A stretch of DNA of 64,000 nt, from NCBI GenBank assembly GCA_030490835.1, contig CM059971.1:23677817-23741816 (forward strand), read 5' to 3'. Within the stretch, counting starts at the first letter, position 1; every line of letters starts with the position of its first letter. Shown here piece by piece: positions 22,481 to 32,602 of this stretch. A program made the position numbers and the translations under genes. Below the pieces are notes generated by a model. It did no database searches and was not told the origin of the DNA. It saw nothing but the letters and a program-made list of their open reading frames with translations. The DNA is from Annona cherimola. Taxonomy: Eukaryota > Streptophyta > Magnoliopsida > Magnoliales > Annonaceae.

Positions 22481-23591
22481 AAATTTCGTAGACGGAAAAT
22501 AATTTTTACATCGGTAAGGATTTGAAAACTTGCATCTATCAACCAAATCTAGTTTCTTTGATCTCCTCTAGATCTAGCAAGGGATCTAAGATTTTATAAA
22601 TGAGAACAACAGAACAAAATCATCTACAAACGAGCACAACTGCGACAACAGTATTCTTGTCAGTTCTAGCCCACAGATTCAATCGTGATTCAAGATGACG
22701 GTAAATTTTCTCTAGCTAAATTCAGATAATCTTCTCACCTCCAGATCAAAGTTGGCCTCCATTCTCGTTAGTTTTGTAATCTCCGCGTCGTAATTTTAGA
22801 ATTACTTTTACACTACTAGGCTTTATGTCCATCTTCATCACCGACAACCGAGGTCGTTGTAATTTGCAGAGCCGTCTCCTCTGGCAGCCAGATCTGGCTT
22901 CTCCATGTCGAATGTTGTTATGTGGCTTCTAAAGACTCCATCGGCAGCCAAGGTTGTCTTCCCCAATTTGTTCATGGCTACCATTCTAGGAACTATTGTG
23001 TCGATCGTCAATAATCAGGAAATCTATGCCATTTACTTGATATCAACAGCCCATCCACTCGGTATCCACAGCCATGCAAAACTACTTGCATCTTACCAGT
23101 GCTCGCTTATCTTCACTTATAGCAGAGTACCGAACATCAAAGCCCCTCTCCACAATAGGAGATCCATCTCCATAAATCGATTTGCCATTTCCCAAAAATT
23201 CAAAATAACGCCTGAAAGTTGAAGTTAAATACTGTTACCAATTTCTCCCACCAATCATTTTTTATTTTTCATTACACTATAATGGGCATTTGTGTCGTTT
23301 GACACATGCGCTAACAACCCCCTTAACACGTTGCCAATGGAGTAGTTAGCACTGGAGGTAAGAGAGGATTTTTTTTAAAAAAAAAAAAAAAAAAAGTCTC
23401 GAGTTTATTTGGAAACGGAGACAAAATTCTTGGGTAAGTTTGAAAATCACCTTAGAAATATAAAAAAACACAGATTTAAGGCCCGTCCGAGTTTCATTTC
23501 ACCACTGAATTTATCAGAAAACAAACTATATTAATTTTCCTTTAAAACGAATACAAAAATTATTGCATCACATGCCAAAGCAACAAATCGA
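22481..23591. other. Unassigned sequence
   Basis: No recognisable gene. The region is moderately AT-rich with a slightly more GC-rich stretch at about 22780-23220 that has an open frame (22905-23222) without family resemblance. A pure A run lies near 23376-23395. It may be an old transposon or intergenic remnant. Confidence 0.4.
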
Positions 23592-23862
23592 GGTTGTTTT
23601 AGAAAGTGATAAAATTTTGATGAAAATTTTTTTTGTATAAAAATTTTGGAATTAAAAAAATGTTGTAATGTGATAAGGATAATAATGATGAGTAAAGAAA
23701 ATAAAATTAGAATAGATAGGTTAGACACATGTATAATTCTATAAAAATAATTAAAAAGTAAGGTCGTTGTATAAAAAAGTAAATAATTAATTAAAAATAG
23801 GATAGTTATGGAGAGTGAAAAGTTTAAGTTTAAAAATTTTTTCCTGTTAACAAATACTCCCT
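23592..23862 (-). mobile_element. MITE copy 2, degraded
   Basis: This resembles the MITE at 41024 in the same direction, with shared wording such as AATGATGAGTAAAGAAAATAA and GGATAGTTATGGAGAGTG. The terminal inverted repeats are eroded. It lies back-to-back with copy 3. Confidence 0.6.
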
Positions 23863-23863
23863 A

Positions 23864-24147
23864 CGTGTGTTTGGTTACACCAAAAATTTTCAAATCATAA
23901 CTTTTTTAACTTGAAACTTTTCACTACAACTATCCTACATTTTAATTATTTATTCATATCTTTGCATACATCTATCTTACTTTTCAATCATTTTTACCAA
24001 TTATCTATATAAATAACTTATCTATTTCAACTTTATTTTCTTTGCTTCTTCTCATTATTACTGTCATATCACATCATTTTTCTCATATTTCAAAATTTTT
24101 AACATAAAGAATTTTCATTTGAAAGTTTATCACTTTCAAAACATACC
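23864..24147 (+). mobile_element. MITE copy 3, inverted next to copy 2
   Basis: It begins CGTGTGTTTGGTTAC and ends near AAAACATACC, with internal wording like copy 1 (ACTTTTCACTACAACTATCC, TATCACATCATTTTTC). It faces copy 2 head to head, with almost no spacer, so the two form a large imperfect inverted repeat of about 280-bp arms. Confidence 0.65.
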
Positions 24148-24372
24148 ATAAATATGAAAAAATGAATAAGTACAAAATTCAAAACTCCCCGCAAGCTTTC
24201 CTTCTCTACCAAAAAATTAATTTATAGTTAAAATGTAACTAAGTTAGTAAGTTTTAAAATTTTAAAAATTAAAATGGAGTTCTAAGTCTAAGCTAACAAG
24301 ATCATAACTATATATAAAATCCAAATTCTAATTCATTTATTAACTTTTTTTTACAAAATTTCAACATTAATA

Positions 24373-24660
24373 GTGTGTGTTGGCAATGTACAAAACTTTT
24401 TAATTTAAAACTTTTTAATTTAAAACTTTTTACTTTTCACATCTATCTTCTTCTTTAATAATTTTTTTACATCTTTCTATACCACTATCCTAATTTTTAA
24501 TTATTTTTACATAATTATTCATGCAACTGACCTGTCTATTTTAACTTTATGCTCTTTACTTTTGATGATTACTTCTATCATGTTGTTGGCAAATTTTCTT
24601 CCATTTCAAAAAATTTTATACAAACAATTTTTCTGGAATTTTTATTACTTACCAACACAT
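24373..24660 (+). mobile_element. MITE copy 4
   Basis: It starts GTGTGTGTTGGCAATG and ends near TTACCAACACATAC, giving imperfect terminal inverted repeats. The interior again carries ACTTTTCACATC, a TTTTTACATAATTATTC segment and an AACTTTATGCTCTTTAC segment, matching the other copies. No clear target duplication was confirmed. Confidence 0.6.
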
Positions 24661-25499
24661 ACATCATCTGTTAATAGCTCATTTATTTTAAAGGGTTGTT
24701 TCTACAGGTTGAGCAAGCAAATGATATTTTAGATTTTATAATGTGAGCTTATCTTGCTAACCTAGGCCAAAAAATTATTTTATATATTTTTAAAAATTTT
24801 ATAAAACTATTAATCTAGACATATTTAATTTATAAATCAAGTTTTACCCGATGCATACATATTTTTAAAATTTTTGAACACATGAGTATTTTAGACATTT
24901 TTACCATTGAAATAAACAAAAACACTCATATATTTAAATTTTCAAAAAATATAGTGTATCTTAAAAATGATAAAAATTAGCTTATAAATTAAATACACTT
25001 AGATTAAAAATATTATAAATAAGATTTTTTGTGCAATGTAAGTAATAATTTATTAGACCGGGCTGAGGGGATCACTGGTCTTATATAATATTAAGTGATT
25101 TTTGGCATGGTAAATACTTGAAATAATATTATTAATATAGATTTTAAAAATTATTCTCAATTAGAAAGATAAGGTTGTCTACCACATATGGTAGTTGGTG
25201 TATTACTTGATCATTTTCTTTTTTATTAAAATAAAATAAAGATGATGCCGGAAGCCTATTGACTATTTGTTTAAGCAAACTAGAGGACATTTGACGCCGG
25301 GTGAAAATCTGTTTAGCCAAAAAAATTCAATATTAATTTCTTTAAATGGGTTGGATGATCATGTTAGACATTAGACTAATTTATTAACACCTCTAGTTTT
25401 GACTTTTGGTGATTTGCAAATACATCTAGTTGCTTGAAGATAATTGCAACTATACCAATATAGTTTCAGAAATTATAAATTACTCCTACATAGTTTAAC
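24661..25499. other. AT-rich non-coding stretch
   Basis: Strongly AT-rich sequence without a supported gene. Several short palindromic A/T runs occur (about 24780-25060). No transposon ends were recognised. Confidence 0.5.
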
Positions 25500-25830
25500 T
25501 ATAATTGCAAATATACTTATGTCGTTATAACGCCGTTACTGTACCGTTACAGCGTGGGTATATTTGCAAAGGTTTGAAAACTATGTAGGTTCATTTGATA
25601 ATTGTAAATATAGTAATGTCATTATAACATCGTTACTATATCATTACGGCGTGAGTATATTTGCAAAGATTTGAAAAATAGATGAGTATATTTGCAATTT
25701 TAAAAATGTAATAGGTATATTTAATTTTGCAAATATACTCACATAGTTTTCAAACCCGTTGCAATTACGGTCAAACTATGTGGGTAATTTGCAATTTTCA
25801 AAACTATACAAATATATTTGTAATATTTGA
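25500..25830. repeat. Tandem/inverted repeat with TATATTTGCAAA wording
   Basis: Two direct copies of a ~97-bp unit start near 25503 and 25600 (ATAATTGCAAATATA..., CGTTACTGT...ACGGCGTG). The element GTATATTTGCAAA recurs in both directions, and near 25730-25790 the inverse TTTGCAAATATACTCAC appears with CATAGTTTTCAAAC. It looks like a foldback-type repeat, but no target duplication was found. Confidence 0.5.
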
Positions 25831-28015
25831 CACATGGATGCCTACGTATTAGTTGGACCAGTCCGATGAATATTTGACCAAGACAAATGGGCTTAGAACA
25901 TATTAAGTGGAATTATATTTTAAAAAGCCTAGTTAACTCTGTGATAATAAGGATGTTGGTTTCTTAAAAGTTCATGGGTTTGAATGGCCAGCGGGTAGGA
26001 TTATATATTTATATATGTATATATATAAAATCTTTATTCATTTTTTATTTTAGTTTTTCCAAGTCAAAAACTTAGATGTGGAATACCTGGTCAACTATCG
26101 AATCATGGAAGCAATCTAGAAACATTTTTACCGAAAGAAGTACCACGAACGGTATGCCCGTTAGGGGCTTGAATATTGAATAGTAAGATAGAGGGAGCTC
26201 AAGAGACTGAAAACTTGAGCAGGAAGGGGAACAATTGCTATCAAATTTCTAGTAGGTTATGAAAGCATTGGGTGTTGCTACGTTTTGTGGTTTATTTGAC
26301 TTCCTAGGCCTAATTAGAGGTAAGTGGAAGAATTACAAATTGGATATTTCATTTTAGTACTTTGAATAAATATTAGATTATTTGGAAATTTGATTTGAAT
26401 GTATATGGAATGGCTGGATAGATCATGAACATAGCATCTAAAGATAAACCTATGTTAAGATTTTTGGAGAAAACTCATTCCCAGATTTTTGGTGCGATCC
26501 TAATTCTATTCCCAGATTTTTGGTGCGATCCTAATTCTAGGGATAGAAAATCCATAAATTAAAGCTAGATGTATGCAAATCTATTAGTAATAATAATATT
26601 TATAAGCCTAAAATAAATTTTGGGCTAGAAATGAACAAGTTCAAGTAGCATTCATGGCTTGATTAACCCACCCGACGAAAAGGAGAAGATGCTCGGGATT
26701 TTGGAATGAGGGAAAATTTTGCTCAAAAACCCCTGAGAATCTAGAAATTTGCAAGAGAGTCGCACTGGAGACATTGCAAAAACAGCTCAAGCCATATCTC
26801 TTTCTGCCTAGGCTTTGGGCTCGCTTCCCCAGGCCTAGTAGACCACTCTCACGAGCCCAGCGTAAGGTAGACTCTTGAGCTAGCAGTAGATTAGGCTTAG
26901 AGAGGGCCCACTGGACCAAGAAGAGCCAGGCTCAGTTGGAGCCCATGAAGTAGCACTGGCAGCATAGAGTTCGACAAACTCCGGTGACAGTTGAACTGTG
27001 CTTGGCCCATTAAAACAGATCCAATGAAGAGAGACCCAAAATGACATCAGGTGGGCGCAGCTCCCAAGCCCGTACACGGCCCAGTACAGCGGACTGCTCA
27101 ACAGGGCCAGCAGTGGGCTAGTGCCAGCAGCGGGCGCTGGCTCCAGCATGCCACGTGGCACGTCCAGAGCCGTCCATGCATGGTTGTTCGTAAAAATGAA
27201 CTCTGAACTCCGATTTTGGAGATCCAAGAGTTAATTTTTAAGTTTTTAGACCTTCTAAATTAAATGGAAAGCTTTGATTTTCCATTTGAGGCTTGGATCA
27301 TAGAGTTAGGTAGGCCAAATGTATTGTTTATGATCAAATCACGATATAAGGCACACCTAAGCCAACAATGCACAATATCTGTAGATTAAGCATAGTAGAT
27401 AGATCCATTAAGCTAGATATTAAGTTAGAGAGAAAGACATGTAGAGATATACTGCATTTTTTAGACTATAAAATGCATAAGATTCTTTTATTTTACTTAT
27501 TGAGTTTACTCATTCCATATATATGTCACTGTTGTCCTACAGATAGTCCAGCAAGTGGCACTTAGGGTGATTCCCTGAAGTTAAAGCAAAAGCATTACTA
27601 GATCCAGTTTAATTAGTTGTTTAATTGAAATTTCTATGATAACATTGTAATAAAATGACATTAGGTGATGATTTGGTTGAACAGATATTCCGTTGTTGTT
27701 TTTATTTGATTTAATGTATTAAATTGCAAATTGCCATAGTTTTGTTATATTTTATGCAAGTGAGTTTTGAGCCCACATGTGACGTATCCTGGTAGATAAC
27801 TCTCAGGCCCAAGTTCAGCATGAAAGTGTTGTTTTTGGGATTGGGACATTACACTAGGTAGAGAAGCTTTGTCTCCCTTTAATATTTGAGAGCACGTGGT
27901 GTCCTGTTGATATTTGAGAACTTCTAATCTTCCTCTTGAAAATTGCAAGCATTGTATCAAAGTTTGATTGTAAGATAAATTATGATGTCCTTATCCAAAA
28001 TAGGTACAATGAAAT
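25831..28015. other. Unassigned sequence
   Basis: No gene is supported. A direct tandem duplication of 31 bp lies at about 26478-26540. The section 26640-27230 is richer in G+C and includes open frames on the minus strand (26641-26919, 26880-27227) with no recognisable domain and a low-complexity composition. The segment near 27840-27855 (GGGATTGGGACATTACA) resembles the end of a degraded LTR, but no partner end was found. Confidence 0.4.
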
Positions 28016-28019
28016 CAAG

Positions 28020-28165
28020 TGGGTTAGTGCTCTTGGGCTTAGCCCCACTGGTAGCATGCTGTAGTACGTGACCACCAGGTCCAGAGTTCGACCCCAAAAC
28101 ACACTCAACACGTCTTGTAGTCTAGGAGCAACTTCATTGTCACTCCTCAACACATGAACAAAAGA
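28020..28165 (+). mobile_element. tRNA-derived SINE, probable
   Basis: A box-like TTAGCCCCACTGG (28039-28051) is followed 44 bp later by B box-like AGAGTTCGACCCC (28083-28095), the internal RNA polymerase III promoter of tRNA-derived SINEs. The region has no cloverleaf-compatible 3' acceptor end, and an A-rich segment follows near 28150-28180. The target duplication was not identified, so boundaries are uncertain. Confidence 0.6.
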
Positions 28166-28722
28166 TAAAAAATATACAAAAACTCTTTCTCCCTTCAGTC
28201 AATAGTTTCAGGCTTGAAAACATCTTTTCCATTGTGCAGAAGGACCTCATTTAGGCTTATTTCTTTTAGCCATTGCAGACTATGCAAAATTGCCTTGCTT
28301 CACCTCACATAGGATTATAAGCTCCCCTCAATGTCCAGCACTTTGCTCCAACAAACTCTGCATTCTAATTTCTAAGCACCATGCCAAAACCTATCCTATT
28401 TCCTACCTCATGCCTTCCAATGTTGATAGGTGCAAATTAATAACATATTCTGTGGACATTTTATACCAAATTGGTAGGTAATTAATTAAAATTAATATGA
28501 AATTTGGTTTAAAATGTGATTTTGCAACATTTGGGTATTAAATATTAATTTCAAGGAAGTTAAACAATTTCTATAATCTTTTGGCTTGAAATTACATTTT
28601 ATTTGTTGCCATGAAATTTAATGGGTTTGGAATAATTTTTGATAAAAACCCACTAATGATTAATGATTTAAATATTTTTATGCAGGGAAAAGAGGTTTCA
28701 TCAAGATGAACCCACATGAAAT

Positions 28723-29351
28723 CACGTGATCTGCTGCCCACAAATCAGCAATTCACGTTTCAGCAGCAGCATTGAACGAGATGGGCAGCAAAGCAATCCA
28801 TTTGATGGCCCACCACTTCAAAATCTAGCTGCATAACGTGAATGAAATCAGCAGCAAAAATTCAATAGTTGCTGCTTATTTAATTATGTCCAAACTCACG
28901 TGAATATGCAGCTCATTCCATCAGCAGCAATTCATTACAAAGGACCCATCATAGCTGCCCATTCCAAGTAGCTTAAATCTGGACCCGGGTCATTTTTTTT
29001 ATGCAGCAACAAGCATAATTCCATGCTCCCCATTCACGTGATTTCTCACATCAAAATTGCAGCAGCAAATGCAACGTGAATGGGTAGCAACATATGCATA
29101 ATGAATGGACACATTAAATCCAGCAATTCATTTAACATGATGGGAATCAACTACCTCTCTCCATGCACATAACGTGAATTTTGAGCAGCAATAATGCATT
29201 GATTATGGGCCCCACCAGCAGCAGCTAGAGAAAATGCACATCACGAGAATTGATGGGCAGCAGCAAAGTAAAATGCAAATGCATTCAGCGTGAAAGAAAA
29301 CGTGAGCAGCAACAATTGATGGACCCCACAGCAGTTTCTCTCAATCACGTG
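28723..29351. promoter_or_regulatory. Four G-box (CACGTG) sites in Athila U3
   Basis: Exact CACGTG palindromes lie at 28723-28728, 28897-28902, 29035-29040 and 29346-29351, with additional ACGTG half-sites. All are within 700 bp upstream of the TATA box. CACGTG is a binding core of plant bZIP and bHLH factors; whether they act here is inference. They recur in the 3' LTR at +9440. Confidence 0.6.
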
Positions 29352-29395
29352 AAGAAGCAGCAATGCATTCAACACTTGGGTCCCACATGAAAAGT

Positions 29396-29405
29396 TATAA
29401 AAGGA
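29396..29405 (+). promoter_or_regulatory. TATA box of Athila 5' LTR
   Basis: TTATAAAAGG is in a context suited to start the genomic RNA about 30 bp downstream, in a purine-rich leader. The same box is at 38836-38845 in the 3' LTR. Confidence 0.7.
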
Positions 29406-30511
29406 AGAGGCGCAGCATCGGTAAAGGGAGAGGAGAGCAGATTTACACAAAGGATTTAGGAGAGAGCATTCCCGCATCAGATTTTTGGGAAGAGAGCATT
29501 CGGCCGACGAAAAATTTCAAAGAGTAAGATACAGAAAATTCCTGCAAAAATACCACTGCAAAATATTTTAGCAGGAATTTTAGAAGAAGATTAGAGCAAA
29601 ATTTTGAGAAAGAAAGGGAGCAAAAGCAAGGTGGAGAGCACGGGCAAAAGGCAGACCAGCGAGTTGCGTGGGAGCAGCCGATACACCATCGGGGCTTCAA
29701 ACCAATAAGCTTTTCTATCTTTTCTCTTTTTAATTTTTGTTATCTTGTTTAAGATGGATCGTAATTTTAATTTTATTTTGAATTTAAATATGCTTGGCTA
29801 AATCCTAGATCTAGGGTTTAGGATGTAGCACGCGTACAATGCAATGTGGTGTGGATTTTTAATTTATTTATGATGGATATTTTTGTTAATTTAATATATT
29901 GTGATTTTTATGTTTGCTTTATACACGGGCCCGTACTTTTGCATGATTTTATATATTAGGTGATGAAACTGAAAGGTAGAAATCTAATATACGAAAATCA
30001 AGATATTAAACCTGGAAATCTAAGACCATGAAAATAAGCATGATAACCTTGAGGAATTACATGAACAAACCACAGAACTTAATGGATTCTAATTAACTTA
30101 ATCCCATGAGAATAGGTGGTTAAGAAAATTAGGGTACACCTTGTAGGTTTCGAGAGAAGGTGCAAGGATAAATTAGGGTTGGTTCTCCTTTAACAAACAA
30201 TATCCAAATTAAATAATTATACCACTACCCGTTGCAAAATACGCATGTGAAATCCTAAACCCTAGGTATTTGCACTTTACCTTTCTCTCCTCATTTTTAA
30301 TTTGCACTTCTTCCCATTTTATTTATTTTCTTTCCCTTTTATTTACTGCATTTTCTCCCCACTTTTCTGTTTTATTTGCTATATTCTCTCTATATCCGAC
30401 ACGAATGCGTTTAAAAGTAAAATTTATAGTCCTGAATTCCCTGTGGATCGATAATTTAAATACTACAATCTACGACCCGTGCACTTGCGGTAAGATTTCG
30501 AACAAGTATTT

Positions 30512-30529
30512 TGGCGCCGTTGCCGGGGA
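30512..30529 (+). promoter_or_regulatory. Primer binding site, Asp-tRNA type
   Basis: TGGCGCCGTTGCCGGGGA lies seven bases after the 5' LTR end. This is the usual primer site of Athila/Tat-type plant elements. It is followed by a T-rich and A/T-rich leader (30540-30800). Confidence 0.95.
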
Positions 30530-30805
30530 ATTCGGCGTTACTTTAAAATTTATTTTTAGATACTTTCTTTATTTTTAATTATTTTTAATTTTTTTTTTAA
30601 TTTTTTTTTCTCTCCTTCTCTATTTTTTTTTCTATCTTGTCTTCGTCTATTTTTATATATATATATTTTTTAAATTATTATTATTATTTTATTTTATTTT
30701 ATTTTATTTTCTTTCTTTCTTTCTTTCCCATCTCTAGTTCTTATTTATTTATTTATTTTTATTTTTTTTTATATTATTGCTCTAAATTAGCTGGTTAATC
30801 TTTGT

Positions 30806-32602
30806 ATGCACCCACATACGAGACAACTAGCTGAAAAACTCTTTGTTGCTAACCCTGAGATTGAACGTTCTTTTAGGAGAAGAATTCGTGACTATAAGCA
30901 GCAGCAATCTTCTCAAGACACTATGGAGGAACGCAATGATCAAAACCCGCCACATCAAGAGCAGGAGGAAGGCCAGGCCGAGAACAACGCTCCTCCTAGA
31001 AAGTTGACTCTAAGTGATCGGAACCGCCCAAACCCTCGTGGATTTCGATCATGCATTGTTGAACCAGAAATTGATGGAAGAAATTTTGAACTAAATCCCG
31101 GTCTCATCCGGATGGTTCAACAAGACCAATTTGTAGGACTTCTCTCTGAAAATCTAACTGTACACATCACAAAATTCCTACAATTATGCAACACAATCAG
31201 GGTGCAAAATATTCCACGCGAGGTAATTCGTCTACAGCTTTTCCCATTTTCTCTTCGAGACAAGGCAAGCGAATGGTTTTATTCCATGCCGCCCGACACA
31301 TTCAATACATGGGATGAACTCTCTATTGCATTCCTGGAAAAATTCTTTCCACCAAATAAAACAAGGAAAATCAGAGACGAAATCAATCAGTTCGTCCAAA
31401 AAGATGGCGAAACCTTATATGATGCATGGGAGAGAATGAAAGATCTGCAACGCAAGTGCCCTCATCATGGTATCTCGCAAGGAGATATTATTGAAAACTT
31501 TTTCAATGGACTCGATCGACCTAGCCGAAGCGCCGTCAACTCAGCCGCCGGTGGCCGATTCATGCGACTCACTGACGAGGAGGCTCTCAAACTCCTTGAT
31601 GACTTAGCTCTTTATGATTCTCAGTACGGTGATGTCAGAGGAACCTCTCGGCGAGGAAATGTATATGATATTGAATCCATGCATGCTATACATGATAAAC
31701 TTGATAAAATTTTGCAGCGAAAGAAGCAGGAATCCAAAGATCAGAATGCATCTTCTTCTGGACACATCTCATGTGAAATCTGTGGAGCCTCACACTACAC
31801 AACTGAGTGTAGTTTTGCCATTAAAGACACCACAGGCGAGCAAGCTAATGCAATCAACAACCAATATGATACTCGCGCATATGGTAACCCCTATTCTAAT
31901 ACTTACAACTCTGGATGGAGGAACCACCCCAATTTTTCTTGGGCAAACCAGTCAAACACCCAAAATTTTGCTCAAAATAATAAGCCACCTGGTTTCCTTA
32001 GAAAACCACTGAACCCTCCTCCATTTCAGACCCAACAAGCCTTACCTGCACCACCTCAAGCACAACCCACTGAGTCCATGCTCGAAAATATCATCCTAAT
32101 GCTCAAGAAAAATGATGAAAGAATGGACCAAATGCAAACTCATATCAAGTTGCTTGAAAATCAAATTGCTCAAAATGCCACAGCCTCATCCCAAAGAAAT
32201 CAGGGCAAACTCCCTAGCCAACCTGAAATAAATCCTAGGGAGCAGGTGCAGGCGATTACTTTGCGAAGTGGAAAGCAGCTCAACCCACCTCATATGGTCT
32301 CAGAAAAAGATGCCGAGCAGAAAAAGAAGCAAGAAGAGGAGCCACAACCAAAACCGGTGGTGGAAAAGTCATATGTACCACCACCTCCTTACCAGCCTCC
32401 TCTCCCCTTTCCACAAAGGCAGCGACAGGCTAAGCTTCAAAAGCAGTTCGAGAAGTTTGTTTCAACTCTTAAAAACTTGTCAATAAACGTACCCTTCATC
32501 GACATGCTTTCTCAAATGCCAACTTATGCGAAATTTCTCAAGGATATGTTATCCAACAAAAGAAAACTCGAGGAGTACGGAACTATTTCGTTTACTGAGT
32601 AG
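30806..32602 (+). CDS. gag: Gag protein of Athila element
   Basis: A 598-residue structural polyprotein. Residues about 1-75 are basic and Gln-rich. Residues about 105-270 carry the retrotransposon gag domain (LFPFSLRDKASEWFYSMP, IAFLEKFFPPNKTRKIRDEI, FFNGLDRPSR). A single knuckle-like CEICGASHYTTEC follows near residue 325. The C-terminal part has a Pro/Gln-rich linker, then VQAITLRSGKQL and FEKFVSTLKNLSINVPF, FIDMLSQMPTYAKFLKDML, all typical of Athila before the protease. It ends at a TAG at 32600-32602. The frame stays open directly after this stop into protease, and related elements usually read a Glu codon there, so the TAG is either a point mutation or a readthrough site. The start is the first ATG of the frame after the T-rich leader. 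Confidence 0.9.
   Translation: MHPHTRQLAEKLFVANPEIERSFRRRIRDYKQQQSSQDTMEERNDQNPPHQEQEEGQAENNAPPRKLTLSDRNRPNPRGFRSCIVEPEIDGRNFELNPGLIRMVQQDQFVGLLSENLTVHITKFLQLCNTIRVQNIPREVIRLQLFPFSLRDKASEWFYSMPPDTFNTWDELSIAFLEKFFPPNKTRKIRDEINQFVQKDGETLYDAWERMKDLQRKCPHHGISQGDIIENFFNGLDRPSRSAVNSAAGGRFMRLTDEEALKLLDDLALYDSQYGDVRGTSRRGNVYDIESMHAIHDKLDKILQRKKQESKDQNASSSGHISCEICGASHYTTECSFAIKDTTGEQANAINNQYDTRAYGNPYSNTYNSGWRNHPNFSWANQSNTQNFAQNNKPPGFLRKPLNPPPFQTQQALPAPPQAQPTESMLENIILMLKKNDERMDQMQTHIKLLENQIAQNATASSQRNQGKLPSQPEINPREQVQAITLRSGKQLNPPHMVSEKDAEQKKKQEEEPQPKPVVEKSYVPPPPYQPPLPFPQRQRQAKLQKQFEKFVSTLKNLSINVPFIDMLSQMPTYAKFLKDMLSNKRKLEEYGTISFTE

Larger units (their letters stand above)
28424..30504 (+). repeat. 5' LTR of Athila element
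   Basis: The LTR starts TGATAGGTGCAAATTAATAAC and ends TTTCGAACA. Its U3 is rich in GCAGCA and ACGTGAAT wording with four CACGTG sites (28723, 28897, 29035, 29346), followed by a TATA box TTATAAAAGG at 29396-29405. The final ~100 bp (GTGGATCGATAATTTAAATAC) resemble Athila LTR ends. Confidence 0.95.

Noticed and set aside
22905..23222. 105-codon frame MSNVVMWLLKTPSAAK
   Set aside because: No recognisable domain, isolated, in unassigned repeat-like DNA.
26641..27227. Two overlapping minus-strand frames of 92 and 115 codons
   Set aside because: No family motif, no plausible leader or intron structure; the block is merely richer in G+C.
27840..27860. LTR end (GGGACATTACA)
   Set aside because: No matching start, target duplication or primer site was found to define an element.
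28039..28095. Functional tRNA gene
   Set aside because: The A and B boxes are present, but the acceptor and anticodon stems do not form by eye, so a SINE is the better reading.
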